37,768 nucleotides of DNA from the NCBI GenBank assembly GCA_001917135.1, contig MNTT01000013.1, positions 290,460 to 328,227 of the forward strand, written 5' to 3'. Position 1 is the first letter of the stretch; every line of letters starts with the position of its first letter. A program made the position numbers and the translations under genes. Below are positions 1 through 6,893 of the stretch, in pieces. Origin of the DNA: Acetobacter sp. 46_36 (lineage in GTDB: Bacteria; Pseudomonadota; Alphaproteobacteria; RF32; CAG-239). The notes under the pieces were generated by a model. It was not told where the DNA came from, made no database searches, and saw nothing but the letters and a program-made list of their open reading frames with translations.

Positions 1-92
1 CGGGACGGACGGGGCAGCGTGCAGCGGGACGGACGGGGCAGCGTGCAGCGGGACGGACGGGGCAGCGTGCAGCGGGACGGACGGGGCAGCGA
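1..92. repeat. 24-bp G-rich tandem repeat, about 3.9 copies
   Basis: Three identical 24-bp units starting CGGGACGGACGGGGCAGCG (1-24, 25-48, 49-72) and most of a fourth (73-92) lie just past the stop of the phosphoribosyltransferase gene. The array is cut by the left window edge. The 24-bp period is a multiple of three, and the composition matches other minisatellites in this window, several of which lie inside genes. No terminator is visible between this array and the gene. Confidence 0.9.
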
Positions 93-109
93 GGCGGGGC
101 AGGGCAGCG

Positions 110-550
110 TTAGTCCACGTCCCAGGGAAAGACAATCCAAGCGTCGCCGGGGAGGGTTACGGCACTCAAATCCGGCTGTTCGGCGCAGCAGTCTTTTGTT
201 ATCAGCGTGCACTGGCGGGCATTGGGGAAACGGCGTCGCAGATAACGCACGGTTTCGCCGGAATCAGCGAGGTCGTCAATGAAATAGACGTCGCTGCCGT
301 CAAACAGGCGGTCGGTCGAGATGTCTTTGGTTTCGCCGCGTTTGTTGTCGCTGTCGTAGGAAATCAGCTTCATGACGCGGATATCGCGGATGTTAAGGCG
401 GTAGGCTATCAGCTGCGCGGGTATCAGGCCGCCGCGGGAAACGGCGACGAGCGTCATGTGGTTGATGTCGGGGCAGTCGGCAGCGATTTTATGCGCGATG
501 TCGGCGCTCCATTCCTGAATATTTTCCCAGCTTATGTGATGTTTGCTCAT
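110..550 (-). CDS. gpt: xanthine/guanine phosphoribosyltransferase-like protein
   Basis: A 146-residue phosphoribosyltransferase, probably cytosolic purine salvage: transfer of phosphoribose from PRPP to xanthine or guanine. The sequence has VAVSRGGLIPAQL near the N-terminus and the PRPP-binding loop FIDDLADSGET around residues 90-100, and ends with DAWIVFPWDVD, resembling the DTWIEQPWD segment of E. coli Gpt. Length fits the family (about 150). The ATG at 550 (MSKHHISW) is preferred over an upstream ATG at 667, because AAGGA lies about 11 bases ahead and the longer N-terminus is low-complexity translation of a 22-bp repeat. It lies downstream of the DUF1015 gene on the same strand and may be cotranscribed. 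Substrate choice cannot be read from sequence. Confidence 0.85.
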   Translation of the reverse strand: MSKHHISWENIQEWSADIAHKIAADCPDINHMTLVAVSRGGLIPAQLIAYRLNIRDIRVMKLISYDSDNKRGETKDISTDRLFDGSDVYFIDDLADSGETVRYLRRRFPNARQCTLITKDCCAEQPDLSAVTLPGDAWIVFPWDVD

Positions 551-569
551 GTTGGTGGTGTCCTTGTTG

Positions 570-660
570 CTTGTGTTTTTGTGGCTTATGTTTTGCGGTT
601 TGCGTCCTTGTGGTTTATGTTTTGCGTCCTTGTGGTTTATGTTTTGCGTTTTGTGCTTTT
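570..660. repeat. 22-bp tandem repeat upstream of gpt
   Basis: Two perfect 22-bp units (601-622 and 623-644, starting TGCGTCCTTGTGG) are flanked on both sides by degenerate copies. The array fills most of the 135-bp gap between the DUF1015 stop and the gpt start. Because 22 is not a multiple of three, a change in copy number would shift the frame of any translation entering gpt from upstream. Confidence 0.8.
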
Positions 661-685
661 GTGGCAACGGCGGTGTGTTTAAGCC

Positions 686-1960
686 TCAGGCTGCGCCGGG
701 AGCCGCTTTTTCGGCGGCGGGTTTTGCGGCCGTACCGTCGTTGGGTTTGGAAATTATGCCGTCGGCGAGCTTGGGTTCAAACCAGGTCGATTTCGGCGGC
801 ATCAGCATCTTTTGGTCGGCAACGGCAATCAGCTCATCCACCGAGGTCGGATATACCATAAAGCCGACGCTGCCGGGGCGGGCGTTGACGAGGCGTTCGA
901 TTTCTTCCGCGCCGCGGATGCCGCCGACAAACTCAATACGTTCGTCGCTGCGCAGGTCGGTTATGCCGAGAATTTGGTTTAACACCTTTTCGCTTAAAAT
1001 ACTGACGTCCAGTTTGGATACGGGGTCGCTGCCGAGCGGGGCGCCTTTGTAGGCCATTTCCTGCCACTGCCCGTTCAGGTACAGCATAAACTGCCCTTTG
1101 TGCGACGGCTTTTTACGCTCGGACGGGGTGAGGACGAATTCGTGCGTCAGGGCACGGATAAATTCGCGCGGGTTCATGCCGTTCAGGTCGTGTACAAAAC
1201 GGTTGTAATCCCATATCCGCATTTCATCGGCAAAGAATGCGACGGCGAGAAAACGGGCGCTGTCTTCGGTGCCGTCTTCGGCGGCAAGCCTTGCCGCGGC
1301 GGCGGAACGGTGGTGCCCGTCGGCGATGTAGGCTTCATTTTGGGCGGCAAACGCTTCGGTTATCAGGCTGATGTCGGCAGGATTGTCAACAATCCACAGG
1401 CTGTGGCGCACTTCGTGGTCGGCGATGACCGACAGATATGGCGCTTCCTGTTCCGTGATACGCTTTAAGAGGGCTTTGACCGAGGGAATTTCGCGGTTGA
1501 CGAGCAGGGCGGGGCCGGTTTGGGCGCCGACGGTGCGAATCTGGCGCACACGGTCGTTTTCCTTGGCGACGCGGGTCAGCTCGTGGCGTTTAATCCGCCC
1601 TTCGTCATAAGCTTTGACCGAGGCGGCGACTGCCAGCCCGGTCTGGATATGGGAGCCCATGACCATCTGGTATATATAGTAACAGGGTTTGTCTACCTGC
1701 TGGAGCACGCCTTCCGCAAGCAAGCGGCGAAAGTTGTCGGCGGCGCGGTCGTAAACCCGGTCTTCATACGGGGAAACGTCGCCGGGGAAATCTATCTCGG
1801 CTTTGGAAATATGCAAAAAGCTGTATGCATTGCCCAGCGCACGGACCTTGGCTTCGGCTGAGGACAGCACGTCATACGGCGGCGCGGCGACTTCTCCGGC
1901 ATAAAAAGGGGTGGGTATAATCCCGGCGAAGGGGGCATAAATCAAATTGTCATCAGTCAT
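686..1960 (-). CDS. DUF1015 family protein
   Basis: A 424-residue protein beginning MTDDNLIYAPFAGIIPTP. It matches the DUF1015 family (usually 400-430 residues) in the N-terminal AAPPYDVLS segment and the hallmark YIADGHHRSAAA near the middle. The biochemical role of the family is not established; members are soluble and widespread in bacteria. The C-terminal end is an Ala/Lys-rich tail (AAKPAAEKAAPGAA). The ATG at 1960 is chosen over an upstream start at 2068 because AAGGA precedes it at good spacing and the extra N-terminus is Arg/Pro-rich and unlike the family. A promoter candidate lies at 2064-2092. Confidence 0.85.
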   Translation of the reverse strand: MTDDNLIYAPFAGIIPTPFYAGEVAAPPYDVLSSAEAKVRALGNAYSFLHISKAEIDFPGDVSPYEDRVYDRAADNFRRLLAEGVLQQVDKPCYYIYQMVMGSHIQTGLAVAASVKAYDEGRIKRHELTRVAKENDRVRQIRTVGAQTGPALLVNREIPSVKALLKRITEQEAPYLSVIADHEVRHSLWIVDNPADISLITEAFAAQNEAYIADGHHRSAAAARLAAEDGTEDSARFLAVAFFADEMRIWDYNRFVHDLNGMNPREFIRALTHEFVLTPSERKKPSHKGQFMLYLNGQWQEMAYKGAPLGSDPVSKLDVSILSEKVLNQILGITDLRSDERIEFVGGIRGAEEIERLVNARPGSVGFMVYPTSVDELIAVADQKMLMPPKSTWFEPKLADGIISKPNDGTAAKPAAEKAAPGAA

Positions 1961-2063
1961 AGTGTCAGTCCTTGTTTCTGTCCTGGAAATCCGGTTCCGG
2001 CTCGGCGCAGGCGGCAGCGGCAGACGGAGCGTCCGGCTGCAGGCACTGACCCGAAACGCCGCC

Positions 2064-2092
2064 AGCATACAAAGCCTGTCGGCGGTTGTCTA
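2064..2092 (-). promoter_or_regulatory. predicted sigma70 promoter for the DUF1015-gpt unit
   Basis: Read on the minus strand, TAGACA (2092-2087) and TATGCT (2069-2064) are separated by 17 bases. They lie about 105 bases ahead of the DUF1015 start. The assignment rests on hexamer resemblance and spacing only. Confidence 0.45.
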
Positions 2093-2148
2093 ATAAAATG
2101 CGCGGGTTGTACACGGGAATTTTTCTGGAGGGCAGGAACCGGGGCGGC

Positions 2149-2235
2149 AGATGTCGGAGCGAAAGGGGATGGGGAGGCAGATGCCGGAACGGAAGGGCTC
2201 GGGGCGGCAGAGGCGGAAGCCGGAGGCAACGGCGG
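2149..2235. repeat. 30-bp G-rich degenerate repeat, about 2.9 copies
   Basis: Within the 320-bp gap between the DUF1015 gene and the invertase, units beginning GGCAGATGYCGGARCG recur every 30 bp. The same unit occurs in frame inside the glycosyltransferase gene at 11206-11300. Apart from this array and the promoter at 2064-2092, nothing else is seen in the gap. Confidence 0.75.
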
Positions 2236-2282
2236 CGGGGATTGCGGGCAGCGGCGGGAATCTGAGCCGGGTGATACCTGTG

Positions 2283-2885
2283 TCAGGTTTGGGGCGTTTC
2301 GAGGCAGGTTTTAAGATAGCGGTGCAGCGTGCTCCAGGTACAGCCCATAAGGCGCGCGATTTCGGCTTTGGAGACATTGTTTTGCAGCAGCGCCATAATC
2401 CGGCCGTGCTGCTTTTGCAGTTTGCAGCGCGCGGTACCGTAGGGGCGGCCGAGGCGGCGCCCTTCGTCGCGTAGGCGCTGGAGCGAATTGCGGGTGCGTT
2501 CCGAAATCAGCTGGCGTTCGATTTCTCCGGCGAGGGAAAAGGCGAAAGCGAGGACTTTGCTCTGAATGTCTGCGCCGAGGCGGTAGTTTTCTTTCAGCGT
2601 CCATATCTGGCAGTCTTTTTCCAGGCAATGCTGCAATATGCCCATGACCTCCAGCATATTGCGCCCCAGACGCGACAGTTCGGTTGCAATCAGGATGTCC
2701 CCCTTTTGCAGGCGGCCAAGCAGGCGGCCGAGCCGGCGTTCCTGCAGACCTTTGCGGGTAGATACGGTTTCTTCGACCCAGCGGTCAATCTGTAGGGACG
2801 AAAAAGCGGCGAATTTTTCGATTTCGTGGCGTTGGTTTGCCGTGTTTTGGCGGTCGGTGCTGACGCGAATGTATCCGTATATCAT
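2283..2885 (-). CDS. Mpi-like serine DNA invertase (resolvase/invertase family)
   Basis: A 200-residue small serine recombinase. The catalytic serine is S9 in YIRVSTDR, the catalytic arginines are R72 and R75 in ELSRLGRN, and the family helix is SKVLAFAFSLAGEIER. A GRPYG linker follows, then a C-terminal helix-turn-helix (SKAEIARLMGCTWSTLHRYL). It particularly resembles the Bacteroides Mpi master invertase (MIYGYIRVS start, ENYRLGADIQSKVLAFAF). All catalytic residues are intact. AAGGA lies 8 bases ahead of the ATG. Beside it are 14-bp inverted repeats enclosing a promoter that, as assembled, reads toward this gene. It likely flips that segment and possibly others elsewhere. An ancestral transfer from Bacteroidota is possible. 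Confidence 0.92.
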   Translation of the reverse strand: MIYGYIRVSTDRQNTANQRHEIEKFAAFSSLQIDRWVEETVSTRKGLQERRLGRLLGRLQKGDILIATELSRLGRNMLEVMGILQHCLEKDCQIWTLKENYRLGADIQSKVLAFAFSLAGEIERQLISERTRNSLQRLRDEGRRLGRPYGTARCKLQKQHGRIMALLQNNVSKAEIARLMGCTWSTLHRYLKTCLETPQT

Positions 2886-2939
2886 ATAGCCATTCCTTTA
2901 TGTTTTCTGAATTAAACCGGAAGGAGCGGGACTATACAA

Positions 2940-3086
2940 TAAACCACCGTTTAAATTGTATATCTGCGGCCATTATATAAACATCTTAGGCAAAGTCAAG
3001 AATTTTATCGTAATTCATCGTTTTTGTGGCTAAAACGATGTAAATGGAAAAGATTGCCGAGGACTGTCTTCATAAACGGTGGTTTA
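2940..3086. repeat. candidate invertible segment with 14-bp inverted repeats
   Basis: TAAACCACCGTTTA at 2940-2953 is the exact reverse complement of TAAACGGTGGTTTA at 3073-3086, with 119 bp between. The pair sits between the serine invertase (start 2885) and the divergent polysaccharide operon (start 3103), as expected of a recombinase-controlled promoter switch. Inside are one strong promoter reading left (2972-2999) and a 9-bp stem CATCGTTTT/AAAACGATG (3016-3040). The right repeat contains a GTG in frame with the operon's first gene. Inversion itself is inferred. Confidence 0.8.
2972..2999 (-). promoter_or_regulatory. sigma70 promoter inside the invertible segment
   Basis: Reading the minus strand, TTGACT (2999-2994) and TATAAT (2977-2972) are separated by 16 bases, one of the best sigma70 matches in the window. 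Transcription would start near 2965, cross the left inverted repeat and reach the invertase ATG at 2885. If the segment inverted, the same promoter would read rightward, with a start a few tens of bases ahead of the ATG at 3103. Confidence 0.75.
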
Positions 3087-3102
3087 CGGAGAGTGCCGGG
3101 CG

Positions 3103-3939
3103 ATGGAATTTGCGTTTGTGAGAAACGGACGGGAAGAAGCGGACAGGGAGAAAATCCGGGCGTTTGCAGAAGCGTACGGTCTGGTTCCGTGCGGGGAGCA
3201 GACGGGCGCGAACATCGGGGAGGCCATGGCCGGGAATTATGCTGGGGAAAGGCCCGAGAAAGCGGCGGGACGGCCGGGGCGCACGGGCGGAATGAGGCCG
3301 GAGAAAGCCGCCGGGCGGCCAGGGAGAGGAGATACGATGATTGTCGCCGATGCGGCGGCGCTCGGCAGCCGTTACGAGGAAGCCCTGCAGGCAGTGAGCC
3401 TGGCGGCGCGGCAGGGCATCAGCCTGTACTGCGTTAAGGAGGGGCTGCGGATTGACGCGCTTTTTCCGCAGACGTTTGACCGGGCAGCGGAGATATGCCT
3501 TCAGCTTTATAAAGCGGTTTTATCTATCAGGAACAAAGGAATTCAGGATGAGCTTAAACGGACGGGCAAAAAGCGCGGACGGCCGTTCGGTACGGCAGCG
3601 GTTTCAAGCCTTGACGGCCGGAACAGGGAAATTTTTGACGGGCTGCGGCAGGGGCTGGCCAAGGCGGAGATTGCGCGGCGGCTCGGCGTGGGGAGGACGA
3701 CGCTGTATCTGTATTTGAAGAAGAATGAGGACGCGGGGCTGAGAACCGGGACGGACGGTGCCGGGAGAGCCGGAGCGGGGAAAAACGGGGGGAGTGGTGC
3801 CGGAGCGGGCAGAGGAGTTGGTGCCGGAGCGGGCAGAGGAGTTGCCGCCGGGACGGGCAGGGAAGTTGCTGCCGGAGCGGACAGAGGAGAAATCGGACTT
3901 CAGGCCAACAAAGCAATTTATGACAGGAACAGAACATGA
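3103..3939 (+). CDS. catalytically dead invertase-like protein, predicted regulator
   Basis: A 278-residue protein that aligns by eye with the neighbouring invertase. FVRNGREEADREKIRAFAEAY matches its N-terminus, and GDTMIVADAAALGSRYEEAL matches GDILIATELSRLGRNMLEV. The end (RGRPFGTAA, then AKAEIARRLGVGRTTLYLYL at about 186-206) matches the GRPYG linker and helix-turn-helix. The catalytic serine position is N8/G9, and the SRLGR arginines are lost or displaced (AALGSR), so it should bind DNA but not recombine. Two repeat-derived insertions are visible: duplicated RPEKAAGRPGR (residues 50-75) and four 8-residue Gly/Ala-rich tail repeats. ATG 3103 is chosen; a GTG at 3079 lies inside the right inverted repeat. 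Its stop overlaps the next start as ATGA, so it heads the polysaccharide operon. Confidence 0.75.
   Translation: MEFAFVRNGREEADREKIRAFAEAYGLVPCGEQTGANIGEAMAGNYAGERPEKAAGRPGRTGGMRPEKAAGRPGRGDTMIVADAAALGSRYEEALQAVSLAARQGISLYCVKEGLRIDALFPQTFDRAAEICLQLYKAVLSIRNKGIQDELKRTGKKRGRPFGTAAVSSLDGRNREIFDGLRQGLAKAEIARRLGVGRTTLYLYLKKNEDAGLRTGTDGAGRAGAGKNGGSGAGAGRGVGAGAGRGVAAGTGREVAAGADRGEIGLQANKAIYDRNRT
3799..3894. repeat. 24-bp tandem repeat, four copies, in frame
   Basis: Four units starting GCCGGAGCGGGCAGAGGAGT (3799, 3823, 3847, 3871) encode successive octapeptides such as GAGAGRGV. They form the C-terminal tail of the invertase-like regulator, beyond its helix-turn-helix. The period and composition resemble the array at the left edge of the window. 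Confidence 0.9.
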
Positions 3940-5591
3940 GCATTGATAACAGCGGCGATATTAACACGATTATTTTGGCAGCGGGGAAGTTTAACCCGAA
4001 AAACATTTCTTCGGGCATGATTACCGACCCGGGGCTGCTGCCGATACGCGGCAAGCCGGCCATCAACTGGTGCATTGACGCGGCGAAGAAGAACGGGGCG
4101 GGCGACATCAAAATCGTGCTGCGTTCCAGCAACACGCGGCTCAGCCGGTTTCTGGGCTACAGTTATCCTGGCGTCAGGCAGATTTTCGTCGGCGGAGATG
4201 ACGATGCGGCGACGGCGCTGGTTTCGATGCTGGGCAGCTGCAACGACGATATGCCGACGCAGATTATCCTCGGCGATACGCTGATTAACGAGCCGTTTCC
4301 CGAAGAGGCGGACGTGTTTCTGGCGTCGCCGAACATCAAGACTTCAAAACAATGGTGCCTGGCGACCAAAGATGAAAACGGGCATCTGCTGCGCATTTAC
4401 AACAAAGAACGCGACATTTCGGTAACGGGGAAAGAGGCGCTGGCCGGGTATTACAAGTTTTCGGACACGCGGCTGCTGAAGCGGCTGGTGTTTGAGGAGC
4501 TGCGGGCGGAGCAACCGAGCATTATCAACGTGTTTCTCAACTATAACCGGCAGGTGCCGATTTTAATCAAGACGACGCGAAACTGGTTCGACTTCGGGCA
4601 TATCAGCGGGGCGGTGCAGGCGCGGCTGGGGCTGTTTTCGGCGCGCGAGTTCAACAATCTGGCGGTAGACGCGGTGCGCGGGACGATTACGAAAATTTCC
4701 AAAAAGAAGCAGAAGCTGTTGGACGAGGCGAACTGGTACCAAAGCCTGCCTAAAGAGATTTCGTGCTATGCGCCGCGGGTGTTTGACGTCAGCGAAGATG
4801 GCGAGTTTGCGCGGGTGGAGATGGAACTTTACGGCTATGCGAATCTGGCAGAGACCTTTATTTACGGTTCCAACAACCTGGAAGACTGGTATAACATCAT
4901 CGAGGCGCTGCTGAAAGTGCATAAGGTGTTTGAAAAATACACCGAGGCACCCGACCGCGGCGAACTGGAGGAAATCTACATCGTCAAGACCGAACAGCGG
5001 CTGGCGGAAATTGCGGCAAAATATCCGCGCATTGCGGAGATGATGCAGAGCCGCTATCTGACAATCAACAGCACGCACTACCGCAATTATCCCGAATTTA
5101 AGGAAGACCTGGCGGCGGCGCTGGCACGGCTTGCCGAATACGGAAAGCGCACCATCGTGCACGGCGACTACTGCTTTTCCAACATTCTGTTTGACCCGAT
5201 GCATTATATCTTCAAGCTCGTGGACCCGCGCGGGCGGTTCAGGACGCAGACGATTTACGGCGACCCGCGGTACGACATTGCCAAGTTGCGCCACAGTATC
5301 GTCGGGCATTACGATTTTATCGTTGCGGGGCTGTACCGGCTGGAGCAGAATGGGCGGGACGATTATGAATTTCAGATTTCGTCGCCGATTGTGGCGGAGA
5401 AGCTGGAGCCGTTTTTTGACGAACTGGCAGTCGAATACGGATACGACAGCCGGGACATCAAGCTGATTGAGGGGCTGCTGTTTCTGACGATGATACCGCT
5501 GCACGGCGACGATACGAACCGGCAGAGGGCCTTTTACCTGACGGCGGTACGGAAACTTAACGAGGTTTTATACGGGGAGCAAGCGATATGA
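3936..5591 (+). CDS. sugar nucleotidyltransferase-APH kinase fusion
   Basis: A 551-residue two-domain enzyme. Residues 1 to about 230 are a nucleotidyltransferase fold (IILAAGKFNP, then GLLPIRGKPAINW, and IILGDTLI as the metal-site strand). Residues about 260-540 are an aminoglycoside-phosphotransferase/choline-kinase-like fold with the catalytic loop HGDYCFSNILFD (H409, D411, N416) and LVDPRGR as the second metal motif. One protein could thus phosphorylate a sugar or alcohol and activate it as an NDP or CDP derivative. The substrate is unknown; the operon suggests a precursor for a surface polysaccharide. Its start overlaps the preceding stop (ATGA) and its stop overlaps the HAD gene (ATGA), indicating translational coupling. 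Confidence 0.85.
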   Translation: MSIDNSGDINTIILAAGKFNPKNISSGMITDPGLLPIRGKPAINWCIDAAKKNGAGDIKIVLRSSNTRLSRFLGYSYPGVRQIFVGGDDDAATALVSMLGSCNDDMPTQIILGDTLINEPFPEEADVFLASPNIKTSKQWCLATKDENGHLLRIYNKERDISVTGKEALAGYYKFSDTRLLKRLVFEELRAEQPSIINVFLNYNRQVPILIKTTRNWFDFGHISGAVQARLGLFSAREFNNLAVDAVRGTITKISKKKQKLLDEANWYQSLPKEISCYAPRVFDVSEDGEFARVEMELYGYANLAETFIYGSNNLEDWYNIIEALLKVHKVFEKYTEAPDRGELEEIYIVKTEQRLAEIAAKYPRIAEMMQSRYLTINSTHYRNYPEFKEDLAAALARLAEYGKRTIVHGDYCFSNILFDPMHYIFKLVDPRGRFRTQTIYGDPRYDIAKLRHSIVGHYDFIVAGLYRLEQNGRDDYEFQISSPIVAEKLEPFFDELAVEYGYDSRDIKLIEGLLFLTMIPLHGDDTNRQRAFYLTAVRKLNEVLYGEQAI

Positions 5592-5971
5592 CGGAACAGA
5601 GGAAATTACGCATCTGCATTGATTTGGACGGGACAATCTGCGACATCCGCAAAGACGGGGAAACGTATGCCGACGTCAGGGCCAAGCCGGGAGCGGCGGA
5701 GAAAATCCGCGCGCTCAGGGCGGCGGGGCACACGGTGATTATCAATACCGCGCGCAATATGGGCTCGACCGGGCACAACGTCGGCAAGGCGCTGAAAAAC
5801 GTCGGGAAGATGACGTTTGAATGGCTGGAGAAGAACGGCATCGAATATGACGAGATTTTTTTCGGCAAGCCCAATGCGGACATCACGATTGACGACCGGG
5901 CGGTGCGGTTTGCCGACAACTGGGCGGAGATTTCCGAAGATATGCTGATGAGGGAGGCTAAGGCGAAATGA
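5588..5971 (+). CDS. HAD-superfamily phosphatase of polysaccharide locus
   Basis: A 127-residue small HAD enzyme. Motif I is CIDLDGTICDI (nucleophile D12, acid D14), motif II is INTARN, and GKPNADITIDDRA supplies the motif III lysine and motif IV aspartates. It is short, as in capsule-locus HAD proteins, with little or no cap domain. It is coupled by ATGA overlaps on both sides to two nucleotidyltransferase genes, so it probably removes a phosphate from a sugar-phosphate intermediate in the same pathway. The exact substrate is not predictable. Confidence 0.85.
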   Translation: MTEQRKLRICIDLDGTICDIRKDGETYADVRAKPGAAEKIRALRAAGHTVIINTARNMGSTGHNVGKALKNVGKMTFEWLEKNGIEYDEIFFGKPNADITIDDRAVRFADNWAEISEDMLMREAKAK

Positions 5972-6687
5972 TTAACGTGGTGATACCGATGGCGGGGGCA
6001 GGCTCCCGTTTTCAGGCAGAGGGGTTTGACAAGCCGAAGCCTTTTATCGACGTCAACGGCAAGATGATGATTGAGCGGGTTCTGGACGGGGTCAGCCTGC
6101 CCGATGCGCATTATACGCTGATTATTCAGGAGCGCTTCCGGGAGGAAAACGGGGCGGAACTGGAGAGGCTGTCGGAGCGCTACCGCACGGCGTTCGTTAC
6201 GGTGGAAAAGCTGACGCAGGGCGCGTGCTGCACGGCGCTGGCGGCGTTTGAGATCATCAACAACAATCTGCCGGTCATCTTTGCCGACAGCGATAACATT
6301 TTCACGCGGGAGGTGTTTGCGGGGTTTGCCGAAGACTGCCTGGCGCGGAGGCTGGACGGCAGCCTGCTGACGTTTGCGTCGGACGAGAGCTGTTTTTCGT
6401 ACGCGGAAACGGACGCGGAGGGCGTGGTGGTGCGGACGCGCGAGAAAGAAGCCATCTCGCGCCACGCCATCGCCGGGGCGTATATGTTTGCGCGGGGGGC
6501 GGATTTTGTGCGCGCCGCCATCAATATGATGATTTACGGCGACAAGGCAAAAAACGAATATTACATGAGCAACGTTTATAACCATGCGGTGCGGCTGGGG
6601 CTGAAAACCGGGGTTTACGACATTGCGGCGGACGCTTTCGCCTGCGTCGGCACGCCGCGGCAGCTCAGGGAGTATCTGGAGAGATGA
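5968..6687 (+). CDS. sugar nucleotidyltransferase
   Basis: A 239-residue nucleotidyltransferase of the sugar-1-phosphate type. Visible features are VVIPMAGAGSRF (residues 4-15, nucleotide-binding loop), KPKPFIDVNGKMMIERVL, and VIFADSDNIF as the metal-binding strand. It probably makes the second NDP-activated precursor for the glycan. It follows the HAD gene with an ATGA overlap. The operon then breaks for about 200 bp of repeat-rich DNA before the acyltransferase gene. Confidence 0.85.
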   Translation: MINVVIPMAGAGSRFQAEGFDKPKPFIDVNGKMMIERVLDGVSLPDAHYTLIIQERFREENGAELERLSERYRTAFVTVEKLTQGACCTALAAFEIINNNLPVIFADSDNIFTREVFAGFAEDCLARRLDGSLLTFASDESCFSYAETDAEGVVVRTREKEAISRHAIAGAYMFARGADFVRAAINMMIYGDKAKNEYYMSNVYNHAVRLGLKTGVYDIAADAFACVGTPRQLREYLER

Positions 6688-6756
6688 ACGGGGAGATATT
6701 GGGGACACGAACGCCAGGCGGCGACAGCGGCATAATGAGCGGGGCGCAAATGTCGG

Positions 6757-6856
6757 CAGGATATACAGGCGCAAATGGCCGGCGGTACAGCGGTAAGACG
6801 AACGCGAATACAGCGGTAATCCGGGCGCGAATACAGCGGTAATCCGGGCGCGAATA
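6757..6856. repeat. 23-bp tandem repeat in intergenic gap
   Basis: CGCGAATA recurs at 6803, 6826 and 6849, spaced exactly 23 bp, with ACAGCGGTAATCCGGG between. More degenerate copies lie to the left. The array fills most of the 6688-6893 gap inside the operon. Unlike the arrays inside genes, its period is not a multiple of three. Confidence 0.85.
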
Positions 6857-6893
6857 TATTTGGGATATGAATGACAAAAAGGGGATTGAGCAA

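Noticed and set aside
1..92. Tandem 24-bp repeats considered as a CRISPR array.
   Set aside because: The units are contiguous with no unique spacers, and no cas genes are present.
4563..6774. Long minus-strand frames opposite the nucleotidyltransferase and HAD genes.
   Set aside because: They are antisense shadows of the conserved plus-strand enzymes, without ribosome sites or recognisable motifs.
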